The translations under genes and the position numbers were made by a program. This document shows, one piece after another, positions 42,296 through 50,458 of a DNA stretch of 64,000 bases (its first letter is position 1; every line of letters starts with the position of its first letter). Below the pieces are notes generated by a model that was given only the letters and a program-made list of their open reading frames with translations, had not been told where the DNA came from and searched no databases. Source of the stretch: Rhodospirillales bacterium URHD0017 (lineage in GTDB: Bacteria > Pseudomonadota > Alphaproteobacteria > Reyranellales > Reyranellaceae); NCBI GenBank assembly GCA_900110395.1, contig FODP01000002.1:62001-126000 (forward strand), written 5' to 3'.

Positions 42296-44626
42296 ATGAA
42301 CGCGCCGATGGCCGCGAACGACCTCAATTTGATGAAATTCGGCATCGGGCAGCCGGTGCCGCGGCAGGAGGATCCCACCCTGCTGCGCGGCGAAGGCCGC
42401 TACACCGACGACATGAACCTGCCCAACCAGGCCTGGTGCGTGATGGTGCGCAGCCAGGTGGCGCACGGCATCATCAAGGGCATCGACACCGCTGAAGCCA
42501 AGGCCATGCCGGGCGTGCTGGGCGTGTGGACCGGCGCGGACCTCTCCAACTACGGCCCGCTCAAGACCCTGATCCCCGTGCCCAACTGCGACGGCTCGCC
42601 GATGAAGATGCCGGTGCGTCCCTCGCTCGCCAGCGACAAGGTGCGGTTTGTCGGTGACCCGGTGGCCTTCGTCGTCGCCGAGACATTGGCGCAAGCCAAG
42701 GATGCGGCCGAGGCCGTCGTCGTGGACATCGACTCCCTGCCCGCCGTCACCGACGCGCGCGAGGCCACCAAGCCCGGCGCGCCACAGGTCTTCGACGACG
42801 CGCCCGGCAACCTCTGTGTCGACTATCTCTATGGCGACAGCGCCAAGGTCGCCGAGGCTTTCGCCAAGGCCGCGCACGTCACGCGGCTGCGCCTGGTCAG
42901 CAACCGCATCGTCGTCTGCGCCATGGAGCCGCGCTCGGCGCTGGCCGAGTACGACGCCAAGACTGACCGCTACACGTTGCGCGCCGGCAACCAGGGTGCG
43001 TTCGGCCTGAAGCATCAGATGGCCGATCTGCTCAAGATCAAGCCCAACCAGATGCGCGTGCTGACCGGCAATGTCGGCGGCTCGTTCGGCATGAAGGGCT
43101 CGCCGTATCCGGAGTACGCCGGCCTCTTCCACGCCTCGAAGATCCTCGGCCGCCCGGTGAAGTGGACCGACGATCGCTCCGGTGCCTTCCTGAGCGACCA
43201 GCACGGCCGCGACCACGACTTCGACGCCGAGCTGGCGCTCGACAAGGACGGCAGGTTCCTGGCCGTGCGGCTGACGGGCTTCGCCAATGTCGGCGGCTAC
43301 CTCGCCAATGTCGGCCCGCTGATGGGCTCGATGGGCGTCACGCGCAATCTCGCCGCCATCTACCGCACGCCCCTGATCGAGGTCGCGACCAAGGTCGCCT
43401 TCACCCACACCTCGCCGGTCGGCGCCTACCGCGGGGCCGGGCGGCCCGAGGCCAACTACTTCATGGAGCGCCTGATCGACACCGCGGCGCGCGAGATGGG
43501 TATCGACCAGGTCGAGCTGCGCAAGCGTAACCACATCAAGCCCGAGGAGATGCCCTTCAAGACCGCGTCGGGCACGACCTACGACAGCGGCGAGTTCACC
43601 ACGCTTCTGGACAAGGCGCTCAAGTTCGCCGACGTCACAGGCTTCGAAGCGCGCAAGGCCGAGAGCAAGGCACGCGGCAAGCTGCGCGGCATGGGCATCG
43701 GCGATTACCTCGAGGTCACGGCGCCGCCGATGAAGGAGATGGGCGGCATCCGCTTCGAGGCCAACGGCGACGTCACCATCATCACCGGCACGCTCGACTA
43801 CGGCCAGGGCCACTGGTCGGCGTTCGCCCAGGTGCTGACCGAGAAGCTCGGCATCCCGTTCCACAAGATCAAGCTGATCCAGGGCGACAGCGATCTTCTG
43901 ATCGCGGGCGGCGGTACCGGCGGCTCGAAGTCGATCATGGCGAGCGGCGCCGCGATCGTCGAAGCGTCGGACAAAGTGATCGACAAGGGCAAGCAGATCG
44001 CGGGGGTCGCGCTCGAAGCCTCGGCGGCCGACATCGAGTTCCAGCTCGGCCGCTTCACCATCGTCGGCACCGACCGCGGCGTCGGCATCATGGAGTTGGC
44101 CGAGCGCCTGCGCGGCGGCATGAAGCTGCCTGAGGGCGTGCCTGACACGCTCGATGTCAGCCACGTGCACGAGGCGGCGCCGTCGGCCTTCCCCAACGGC
44201 GCGCATGTCGCCGAGGTCGAGATCGATCCCGACACCGGCTGGGTCGAGGTGGTGAAGTACACCATGGTCAACGACTTCGGCACGGTCATCAATCCGCTGC
44301 TGGTCGAGGGCCAGAGCCATGGCGGCGTGGTCCAGGGCATCGGCCAGGCGCTGTTCGAGCGCACGGTCTACAGCGAGGACGGCCAGTTCCTGACCGGCAG
44401 CTTCACCGACTACGCCCTGCCGCGCGCCGCGGACACGCCGTCCTTCCGCATCGACTATCACTCGGTGCCGGCCAAGACCAACGTGCTGGGCGCCAAGGGG
44501 TGCGGCGAGGCAGGCTGCGCGGGCTCGCTGCCCTCGGTGATGAACGCGATCTCCGATGCGCTGGGCGGCAAGCATATTAATATGCCGGCCACACCCGAGC
44601 GCGTCTGGGAGGCGCTGCATTCCTGA
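42296..44626 (+). CDS. Molybdenum hydroxylase large subunit (xanthine dehydrogenase/CoxL family)
   Basis: 776 residues from ATG 42296, where similarity begins; no good ribosome-binding site is seen. IGQPVPRQEDPTLLRGEGRYTDDMNLPNQAWCVMVRS is the standard large-subunit start, TGNVGGSFGMKGSPYPEY and SPVGAYRGAGRPEANYFMERLID the pyranopterin region (AYRGAGR is the form II, non-CO-dehydrogenase variant), and GAKGCGEAGCAGSLPSVMNAI carries the catalytic Glu. Such enzymes use Mo-molybdopterin cytosine dinucleotide. Neither the FAD nor the 2Fe-2S subunit is encoded alongside, so the partners must be elsewhere. Confidence 0.92.
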   Translation: MNAPMAANDLNLMKFGIGQPVPRQEDPTLLRGEGRYTDDMNLPNQAWCVMVRSQVAHGIIKGIDTAEAKAMPGVLGVWTGADLSNYGPLKTLIPVPNCDGSPMKMPVRPSLASDKVRFVGDPVAFVVAETLAQAKDAAEAVVVDIDSLPAVTDAREATKPGAPQVFDDAPGNLCVDYLYGDSAKVAEAFAKAAHVTRLRLVSNRIVVCAMEPRSALAEYDAKTDRYTLRAGNQGAFGLKHQMADLLKIKPNQMRVLTGNVGGSFGMKGSPYPEYAGLFHASKILGRPVKWTDDRSGAFLSDQHGRDHDFDAELALDKDGRFLAVRLTGFANVGGYLANVGPLMGSMGVTRNLAAIYRTPLIEVATKVAFTHTSPVGAYRGAGRPEANYFMERLIDTAAREMGIDQVELRKRNHIKPEEMPFKTASGTTYDSGEFTTLLDKALKFADVTGFEARKAESKARGKLRGMGIGDYLEVTAPPMKEMGGIRFEANGDVTIITGTLDYGQGHWSAFAQVLTEKLGIPFHKIKLIQGDSDLLIAGGGTGGSKSIMASGAAIVEASDKVIDKGKQIAGVALEASAADIEFQLGRFTIVGTDRGVGIMELAERLRGGMKLPEGVPDTLDVSHVHEAAPSAFPNGAHVAEVEIDPDTGWVEVVKYTMVNDFGTVINPLLVEGQSHGGVVQGIGQALFERTVYSEDGQFLTGSFTDYALPRAADTPSFRIDYHSVPAKTNVLGAKGCGEAGCAGSLPSVMNAISDALGGKHINMPATPERVWEALHS

Positions 44627-46044
44627 GTGCTGACGTTGCCATTATCGGCTGCGGCCCGGTCGGCGCGCTTCTAGCCAACCTGCTGGGCCAGGCCGGACTC
44701 GCGGTCGACATCTACGACCGCGAGCGCGAGATCCATCCGCTGCCGCGTGCCGTGCATTTCGACGGCGAGGTCATGCGCATTTTCCAGAGCGCCGGCCTCG
44801 CCGACAAGGTCGCCACCGTCGTGCGGTCCTCGTCACGGGGCATGCACTTCGTCAATGGCGAAGGCCGCACCTTGATGATCCGCCGCGGCATCGACGGACC
44901 GGGGCCGCACGGCTGGGCGGGCAATTGGTACTTCCACCAGCCGATCCTCGAAGGCGTGCTGCGCGAAGGCCTGAAGCGGTTCGCCAATGTCCGCATGCAT
45001 CTCGGCCACGACGTCGCCTCGGTCGACGACCTCGATGCGCGCTACGTCGTCGGCTGCGACGGCGCACGGTCGCTGGTGCGCCAGGCCATCGGCAGCAAGC
45101 ACATCGACCTCGGCCTGCATCAGCCGTGGCTGGTGGTCGATCTTCTGTGCGACCCCGACAGCCCACGCACAAAAGCCCTGCCCGACTACACGGTGCAGCT
45201 CTGCGATCCAGCGCGGCCGATGACCGTCGTGAACGTCGGCGGCGATCGCCGGCGCTGGGAGATCATGCTGATGCCGGGCGACGATCCAGCCCGGCTGACC
45301 GACCCGGGCGTCTTCTGGCCGATGATGGCGCGCTGGCTTGGCCCTGACGATGCGCAGCTGGAACGCGCCGCCGTCTACACCTTCCATTCGGTAGTGCAGG
45401 AAGGCTGGCGCAAGGGCCACCTGCTGCTGGCGGGCGATGCCTGCCACCAGACGCCGCCCTTCCTCGGACAGGGCATGTGCGCGGGCATGCGCGACGCGGC
45501 CAACCTTGCCTGGAAGCTGGCTGTGGTCGTCAGGGACGGTGCATCTGACGCGCTGCTCGACACTTACGAAAGCGAGCGGCTGCCGCATGTGCGCACCTTC
45601 ATCGACCTCGCCGTAAAGCTCGGTGCCGTGCTGCAGGAGACCGATTGGACAGCCGCCGCTCACCGTGACCGCCGTTTCGAGGCCGGTGTGGAGATGTTCG
45701 ACTTCCCGCAGCCGCAGCTCGGCCCGGGCTGCCGCTTCGATGCGCCACCGCCGGTCGGCACGATCTTCCCGCAGCCGCGTCTGGCCGACGGCCGCCTGAT
45801 GGACGAGGCGATCGGCCAGCGCTTCGCCATCGTCGGCGAGGCAAGAATGCTCGACGGACTTCAAACCGATGCCGTGCTGCTGCCCGATGTCGGCCGCGAC
45901 TGGCTTGCAAGGCATGAGGTCCGCGCCGCCATCCTGCGCCCGGACCGCTACATCCATGCGCTGGCGTGCGACCGGCAGGAACTGGAAATGGCGACCGGCG
46001 CCGCTATTCCTTGGGCTCGTCCACGATGGCGCCGCACGACGTGA
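44623..46044 (+). CDS. FAD-dependent aromatic monooxygenase (MhpA/PheA-like), apparent CTG start
   Basis: 473 residues if started at CTG 44623. LSADVAIIGCGPVGALLANL is the N-terminal FAD-binding GxGxxG, followed by VDIYDREREIHPLPRAVHFDGEVMRIFQ, then YVVGCDGARSLVRQAIG (DG motif) and GHLLLAGDACHQTPPFLGQGMCAGMRDAANLAWKL (GD motif), as in 3-(3-hydroxyphenyl)propionate hydroxylase. The frame has no ATG, GTG or TTG between an in-frame TAA at 44578 and the GTG at 44752, which is inside the domain. CTG 44623 overlaps the upstream stop and has GGAGG 10 nt before it. The 3' end overlaps the convergent gene by 41 nt. Confidence 0.85.
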   Translation: MSADVAIIGCGPVGALLANLLGQAGLAVDIYDREREIHPLPRAVHFDGEVMRIFQSAGLADKVATVVRSSSRGMHFVNGEGRTLMIRRGIDGPGPHGWAGNWYFHQPILEGVLREGLKRFANVRMHLGHDVASVDDLDARYVVGCDGARSLVRQAIGSKHIDLGLHQPWLVVDLLCDPDSPRTKALPDYTVQLCDPARPMTVVNVGGDRRRWEIMLMPGDDPARLTDPGVFWPMMARWLGPDDAQLERAAVYTFHSVVQEGWRKGHLLLAGDACHQTPPFLGQGMCAGMRDAANLAWKLAVVVRDGASDALLDTYESERLPHVRTFIDLAVKLGAVLQETDWTAAAHRDRRFEAGVEMFDFPQPQLGPGCRFDAPPPVGTIFPQPRLADGRLMDEAIGQRFAIVGEARMLDGLQTDAVLLPDVGRDWLARHEVRAAILRPDRYIHALACDRQELEMATGAAIPWARPRWRRTT

Positions 46045-46609
46045 GCTGGAGCGAACAGGGCCCGTACGACCAGCCGCGTACCGTCTTGCCGCTGAGCGGC
46101 GAGCCGGTCACCTCGATGTACTTGCCCCGGCAGCCATGGACGGTGGACACGACCACGCTCTCCGGGGACGAGCCGGGTCCGCCGAAGTTAGCGATGACGG
46201 AAGCATCCCAGCGCGGCGCGGTGCGCAGGTTGACCGCGACCAGCGTGGCGCCGACCAGCCGGCCCGATACCCAGCCGCGTCCGTCGCCGGCATTGGCCCT
46301 ATCGAGCGTGAAGTCCGTGTCCGGGTAAGCGTCGCGGATCAGCAGCCAGCCGTCCTTGGAGCCGAGGATCTTGAACGTCACGCCCGTGGTTTCGACCGGC
46401 GTGACGCGCACGCGCGGCGCAAGATGGCAGATGACCGGCGCATCCGCACGCGGTGCGCTGCGGACATTGGTGCCTTTGGGGTCGGGATCGATCGAGAAGC
46501 CGGCGACCTCGCATTGCGTGGCGCCGGCCGTCTCGATCGGTGCCGCCACGGCCTGCGTCGTGCCGAGGCCGAGGCCCAGCAGCACGATCGGCAGGCGCGG
46601 CGCGCGCAT
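46004..46609 (-). CDS. Exported protein with SH3-like domains
   Basis: 201 residues. LPIVLLGLGLGTTQAVAAPI is a signal peptide. The mature chain has two bacterial SH3-like repeats: DPDPKGTNVRSAPRADAPVI...DGWLLIRDA and GRLVGATLVAVNLRTAPRWDASVI...GGPGSSPESVVV, each with the typical nvRsaPs pattern, followed by a Cys-rich end (HGCRGKY, GPCSLQLTSCG). Probably periplasmic and peptidoglycan- or protein-binding. It follows the DUF35 gene by 5 nt on the same strand, yet has no obvious functional tie to it. Confidence 0.72.
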   Translation of the reverse strand: MRAPRLPIVLLGLGLGTTQAVAAPIETAGATQCEVAGFSIDPDPKGTNVRSAPRADAPVICHLAPRVRVTPVETTGVTFKILGSKDGWLLIRDAYPDTDFTLDRANAGDGRGWVSGRLVGATLVAVNLRTAPRWDASVIANFGGPGSSPESVVVSTVHGCRGKYIEVTGSPLSGKTVRGWSYGPCSLQLTSCGAIVDEPKE

Positions 46610-46614
46610 GGTCC

Positions 46615-47010
46615 TTACGCAGGCGTGAACATCGGCAGCGGCGGACCGCCGTCGGTCGGCTTGAAGACGACCTTCACCGGCTGATCGCATTTGAGCTTGT
46701 CGAGGTCGCAGTCGACGATGTTGGTCACCATGCGCGGACCCTCGGCCAGCGTGACGTAGGCCATGGCGTACGGCACCGGTGCGCGGCGCATCACGCTGTA
46801 GGAATAGATCGTGCCCTTGCCCGAAGCCTCGATCCATTCGGTCTTGTCGCTGAAGCAGAACGGACAGATGGTGCGCGGATAGTGGTGCAACTCGCCGCAG
46901 CTCGTGCACTTGCGGATCAGCAGCTTGCCTTTGGCGGCGGCGTCCCAGTAGGCCTGAGTCTCGGCACTCGGGGTCGGCGCCGGCAGCTTGCGCTCTTTGC
47001 TCTCGGCCAT
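46615..47010 (-). CDS. DUF35 OB-fold/zinc-ribbon acyl-CoA-associated protein
   Basis: 131 residues. ETQAYWDAAAKGKLLIRKCTSCGELHHYPRTICPFC is the N-terminal rubredoxin-like zinc ribbon (CxxC...CxxC), followed by the OB fold (KGTIYSYSVMRRAPVPYAMAYVTLAEGPRMVTNIV). DUF35 proteins form complexes with thiolase-like partners, shaping an acyl-CoA channel, as in steroid side-chain Ltp2-type aldolases and archaeal HMG-CoA pathway complexes. Here it starts 3 nt after its thiolase-like partner's stop, which is the expected arrangement. Confidence 0.9.
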   Translation of the reverse strand: MAESKERKLPAPTPSAETQAYWDAAAKGKLLIRKCTSCGELHHYPRTICPFCFSDKTEWIEASGKGTIYSYSVMRRAPVPYAMAYVTLAEGPRMVTNIVDCDLDKLKCDQPVKVVFKPTDGGPPLPMFTPA

Positions 47011-47013
47011 GGT

Positions 47014-48186
47014 CTACTCCCTCTCCAGAATGACGGTGCCGCTGCCGTGTCGCAGGCCCAGCGAGCCGCCCGTGCCGTGCGCCAGTGCAAGATCGCAGTT
47101 CTTCACCTGCACCTTGGGATGCGCCTCGCCGCGCAGCTGGCGAACCGCTTCGAGGACCTTGGTGAGACCGCCACGGTTGGCCGGATGGTTGCTGCACAGG
47201 CCACCGCCGTCGGTGTTGAACGGCAGCTTGCCGGTGCCCGAGATCAGGTTGCCGTCGGCCACCAGCTTGCCGCCCTTGCCCTTCTCGGCGAAGCCCAGGT
47301 CCTCGAGCTGCATCAGCACGGTGATGGTGAAGCTGTCGTAGATCGACACGTACTTCATGTCGGAAGGCTTTACGCCCGCCTCGGCGAAGGCGGTCGCACC
47401 GCTGAAGCGCGCGCCCGAATAGGTCAGGTCGACCTTGCCGCCCATCTGGGTCTTCACGAACTCGCCGGCGCCGATCAGCTTGACCTTGGGCCGCTTGAGC
47501 TTGGCCGCGATCTCGGGCGCCACCACGACGATGGCGCCGCCGCCGTCGGTGATGACGCAGCAGTCCAGCCGGTGCAGCGGATCGGAGATCATCGGCGAGT
47601 TGACGACCTGCTCGACCGTGACCACGTCGCGCAGCAGCGCGTGCTCGTTGTATTGCGCGTGATGCGAGGCCGCGACCTTGATCCAGGCGAGTTGCTCGGC
47701 GGTCGTGCCGAACTCGTGCATGTGGCGCATGGCGCACATGGCGTACATGTTCACCACGGTCGGCCCGTAGGGGAACTCGAACGGCTCGTCCGGCGTCGGC
47801 GTGCCGCCGCGGCTGCGCGGCACGGTGCCGGTCGCCATGCCCTCGGCGCGCGGCCGGCCGGCCAAGGTGATCAGCGCCACCTTGCACTTGCCCATCGCGA
47901 TCGCCTCGGCGGCGTGGGCGACATGCAGCAGGTAAGAGGAGCCGCCGGTGTCGGTCGAATCGACGTGGCGCGGCTTCAGGCCCATGTACTCGACCATCGA
48001 CATCGGCCCTAGGCCGGGCGCGTCGCCGGCACAGAAGTAGCCGTCGACGTCGTTCTTGCTGAGCCCGGCATCGTCCAGCGCGCCCTTGGCCACCTGGGCG
48101 TGGATTTGCGCCAGCGAGATGTCCGTCGCCAGCCGCGTCGGATGCTCGTAGATGCCGGCAATGTAAGCTTTGCCCTTGATGCTCAT
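47014..48186 (-). CDS. Thiolase-like protein (SCP-x/Ltp2 type) lacking the nucleophilic Cys
   Basis: 390 residues from ATG 48186. The two-halved thiolase fold is visible (KAYIAGIYEHPT, NDVDGYFCAGDAP, ITDGGGAIVVVAPE, YDSFTITVLMQLEDLGF, NTDGGGLCSNHPANRGGLTKVLEAVRQLRG). At the N-terminal active site, thiolases have Cys in a CGSS-like turn; here it is STDTGGSSYLLHVAHAA with Gly instead. The C-terminal end reads AHGTGGSLGLRHGSGTVIL, also without the second catalytic Cys. With the adjacent DUF35 gene this resembles Ltp2-type retro-aldolases rather than a true thiolase; the substrate is unknown. Confidence 0.86.
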   Translation of the reverse strand: MSIKGKAYIAGIYEHPTRLATDISLAQIHAQVAKGALDDAGLSKNDVDGYFCAGDAPGLGPMSMVEYMGLKPRHVDSTDTGGSSYLLHVAHAAEAIAMGKCKVALITLAGRPRAEGMATGTVPRSRGGTPTPDEPFEFPYGPTVVNMYAMCAMRHMHEFGTTAEQLAWIKVAASHHAQYNEHALLRDVVTVEQVVNSPMISDPLHRLDCCVITDGGGAIVVVAPEIAAKLKRPKVKLIGAGEFVKTQMGGKVDLTYSGARFSGATAFAEAGVKPSDMKYVSIYDSFTITVLMQLEDLGFAEKGKGGKLVADGNLISGTGKLPFNTDGGGLCSNHPANRGGLTKVLEAVRQLRGEAHPKVQVKNCDLALAHGTGGSLGLRHGSGTVILERE

Positions 48187-48347
48187 CGGCGGGCCAACTC
48201 CCCTTCTATGTTGCAGTGCATCGTGGGCGATTAATCCCTCACGGAAAAGCGACAACTTCCGCCCTGAAAAACCGTGCTGGGCTTGGCGCAACCAACAACT
48301 GGAGGGTGCACATGCTGGGTCGTCTTTTCTCGTTCGTCATCGTGGGG

Positions 48348-48847
48348 TTAGTCGGTCTTCTTCTCGAGGACCGTTTCCCAGACCCACTTGGGTTGATCGT
48401 ATCGGTCGATCACCCTTTCCTCGAGGCTGAGCGCGCGCCAGCCGCGGGCGGATGGCCCGACGCGCCGAAGTGATGGTCGTTGGTCGAGTTGAGCCGGCAC
48501 AGCAGTACGCCCGACGGCACGAGCAGCTGCCGGGTGCGCTCGGCCAGCGTTTCGGTCTCCGGCCAGGGAAAGTAGTGCAGCGACAGGCTCGCGATCACGA
48601 CGCCGGCCCGCTCGACCGGAAACGGCGCGCGGATGTCCTGGCAGTGGAATGTCGCCGACGGCACGCGACCGCGCGCATTGGCAATGGCCTTGGCGGAAAG
48701 ATCGACGCCGACGACCTGATGGCCAGCCTTGGCCAGTACTTCGCTGTCGCGACCGCCGCCGCATCCTAGCTCGAAAACTGGCAGGCCGGCCGCACGCCTG
48801 CCGATTAACGGCAGCCAGCGCGCCAGCCACGGGTCCCTAGGCGCCAC
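48348..48847 (-). pseudogene. SAM-dependent methyltransferase, internally deleted and frameshifted
   Basis: From GTG 48847, DPWLARWLPLIGRRAAGLPVFELGCGGGRDSEVLAKAGHQVVGVDLS is a class I methyltransferase motif I, followed by FHCQDIRAPFP, VIASLSLHYFPWPET and LNSTNDHHFGASGHP; the frame then turns to unrelated residues and stops at 48410. The expected C-terminal part, GWRALSLEERVIDRYDQPKWVWETVLEKKTD, is in another frame, ending at 48348. Related proteins carry about 25-30 residues between GASGHP and GWR that are missing here, so a short deletion removed them and broke the frame around 48435-48455. The product is probably inactive or truncated. Confidence 0.72.
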
Positions 48848-49184
48848 ACCGGAAACGAATGAAGAGGTTCACCTTGTCGGCCAGATTGTTCTCCAGCACG
48901 ACGAAGGGGCCCTTGCAGGTCCGTTGCATGAAGGGCTGAACGACATTCCAGTTCCGTTCGGCCTCGAGCTGCGGATCAGGATTGACCACGATCGTGGCCC
49001 GCACGATCAGCAGCCGATACTCGCCTTCGACCTCGGCGGGGGCGATACGCACTTCGTAGCGACGGCCGTCGACCCTGACCATCTCCACCTGCGATCGGTC
49101 GAGCGTGCCTTTGGGCGTGCAGGCGGCCAGCCCGAGCGCGAGCACGGCCAGCGCCAGGGCGCGCGCCTTAGTCGCTGCTGACAT
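48837..49184 (-). CDS. Small lipoprotein, unknown function
   Basis: 115 residues from ATG 49184, inside the 3' end of the LLM gene (17-nt overlap). KARALALAVLALGLAACTPK is a lipoprotein signal with lipobox LAAC. The mature chain starts TPKGTLDRSQVEMVRVDGRRYEVRIAPAEVEGEYRLLIVRAT and has a pair of later cysteines (QRTCKGP and FRCGA). No family is recognised. It overlaps the methyltransferase pseudogene start by 11 nt, so the three minus-strand genes are tightly packed. Confidence 0.65.
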   Translation of the reverse strand: MSAATKARALALAVLALGLAACTPKGTLDRSQVEMVRVDGRRYEVRIAPAEVEGEYRLLIVRATIVVNPDPQLEAERNWNVVQPFMQRTCKGPFVVLENNLADKVNLFIRFRCGA

Positions 49185-50382
49185 CCCGCGCTCCGACCGT
49201 GCGCTGACGGAATTCGTCCGGCACCTCACGGCCGACATCGGTGAAGGCCTTCTTCACCGCCGCCACGGTTGGGCCGAACACCGCCTTGCGGTTCTCGCGC
49301 GACCAGGTGTTCGAGCCGACGATGGTGTCGAGCGAGCCCTGGAAGCGCGGCATGACATGGCGCGCGAACAGCTCGTAGGAGCGCAGGGTCTGCTCACGGT
49401 TCGCCCATTCGTGGGCGCGGAACAGGATGCCGCCGAAGCCGCCGTTGGAGTAGCCCAGCAGCTGCTCGATTCCCTTGGCCACGGTGTCGGGTGTGCCGAC
49501 CAGCGTCGTGCCGTTCTTGACGCCGTCGCGCAGCGGCTCGTCGGAGCGGCCGGGCGGCCGGCCCAGCGTGTCCTCGAAATAGGTCACCGTTTCGCAGCGC
49601 TCGCCGGCATGGACTTCGCGCAACGCCTGCTCGTCGTCATCGGCAAGGTGCGCGTTCACCACGATGCGCCACTTCGAGCGGTCGGCCTTGTGGCCGTGCT
49701 TGGCCGCCATCTCCTCGTAGATCGCCCATTGCTTGGCCATCGCCTCGGGCCCGCCGGGCAGGCCGGCGCCGATCGACAGCACGCCGAGCCCATGCTTGCC
49801 GGCCGCGATCATGCCCGAGGGCGTGATGGTGCTGGCGCAGGCGATGGGGAAATGCGGATAGGAATACGGCGCGAGATGGAGGCGCGCCTCCTTGAGCTCG
49901 AACCAGTCGGTCTTCATGGTGACCGGCTCCTCGCACTTCAGCAGCTGCATGATGGCCGACAGCGACTGCTCCATGCGGTCGCGCTGGGTCGAGGGATCGA
50001 TGCCCATCATATAGGCATCGGACGGCAGCGCGCCCGGGCCGCAGCCCAGCATGGTGCGGCCCCTCGACATGTGGTCGAGCTGCACGAAGCGGTTCGCCAC
50101 CATCAGCGGATGGTGGTACGGCAGGCTGGTCACGCCCGAGCCCAGCCGGATGTAGCGCGTGCGCTCGATGGCGGCGCCGATGAACACTTCCGGCGAGGCG
50201 ATGGTCTCCCACCCTGCGGAATGGTGCTCGCCGATCCAGGCCTCGTCATAGCCCAGCTCGTCGAGCCACTCGATCAGCTCCATGTCGCGCGCCATGCCCA
50301 GCGTCGGGTTCTCACCGACCCGGTGGAACGGGGCGAGGAAAATACCGAACTGCAGCCCCTTGTGATTGCCCGTCTGTGCCAT
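49168..50382 (-). CDS. LLM-class flavin-dependent oxidoreductase
   Basis: 404 residues after GGAGGG. Bacterial-luciferase-like FMN/F420 barrel: LQFGIFLAPFHRVGENPTLGMARDMELIEWLDELGYDEAWIGEHHSAGWETIASPEVFIGAAIERTRYIRLGSGVTSLPYHHPLMVANRFVQLDHMSRGRTMLGCGPGALPSDAYMMGID is the standard N-terminal half, and GTPDTVAKGIEQLL the C-terminal flavin region. Usually a two-component monooxygenase needing a flavin reductase; none is adjacent. Divergent from the CoA-transferase pair, 76 nt apart. Confidence 0.9.
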   Translation of the reverse strand: MAQTGNHKGLQFGIFLAPFHRVGENPTLGMARDMELIEWLDELGYDEAWIGEHHSAGWETIASPEVFIGAAIERTRYIRLGSGVTSLPYHHPLMVANRFVQLDHMSRGRTMLGCGPGALPSDAYMMGIDPSTQRDRMEQSLSAIMQLLKCEEPVTMKTDWFELKEARLHLAPYSYPHFPIACASTITPSGMIAAGKHGLGVLSIGAGLPGGPEAMAKQWAIYEEMAAKHGHKADRSKWRIVVNAHLADDDEQALREVHAGERCETVTYFEDTLGRPPGRSDEPLRDGVKNGTTLVGTPDTVAKGIEQLLGYSNGGFGGILFRAHEWANREQTLRSYELFARHVMPRFQGSLDTIVGSNTWSRENRKAVFGPTVAAVKKAFTDVGREVPDEFRQRTVGARDVSSD

Positions 50383-50458
50383 CAAAACCCTCCGTGACCT
50401 CGACCGTAGCACGCGCGTGCCGTTGACCGAAGCCACGGCTTGCGCCGATCATCGCGCG

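Noticed and set aside
42269..44620. 783-codon open frame on the minus strand
   Set aside because: Antisense to the molybdenum hydroxylase gene, low-complexity Leu/Asp/Gly/His composition, no domain.
46004..47887. 627-codon minus-strand frame covering the thiolase and DUF35 genes
   Set aside because: Only its last 201 codons (the SH3-like protein with a signal peptide) are protein-like; the rest is out of frame with two well-supported genes.
48312..48473. Plus-strand 53-codon frame with a GGAGGG before ATG and a hydrophobic start
   Set aside because: Most of it is antisense to the remnant of the methyltransferase gene and its C-terminal part has no protein-like character; the ribosome-binding-like motif alone is not enough.
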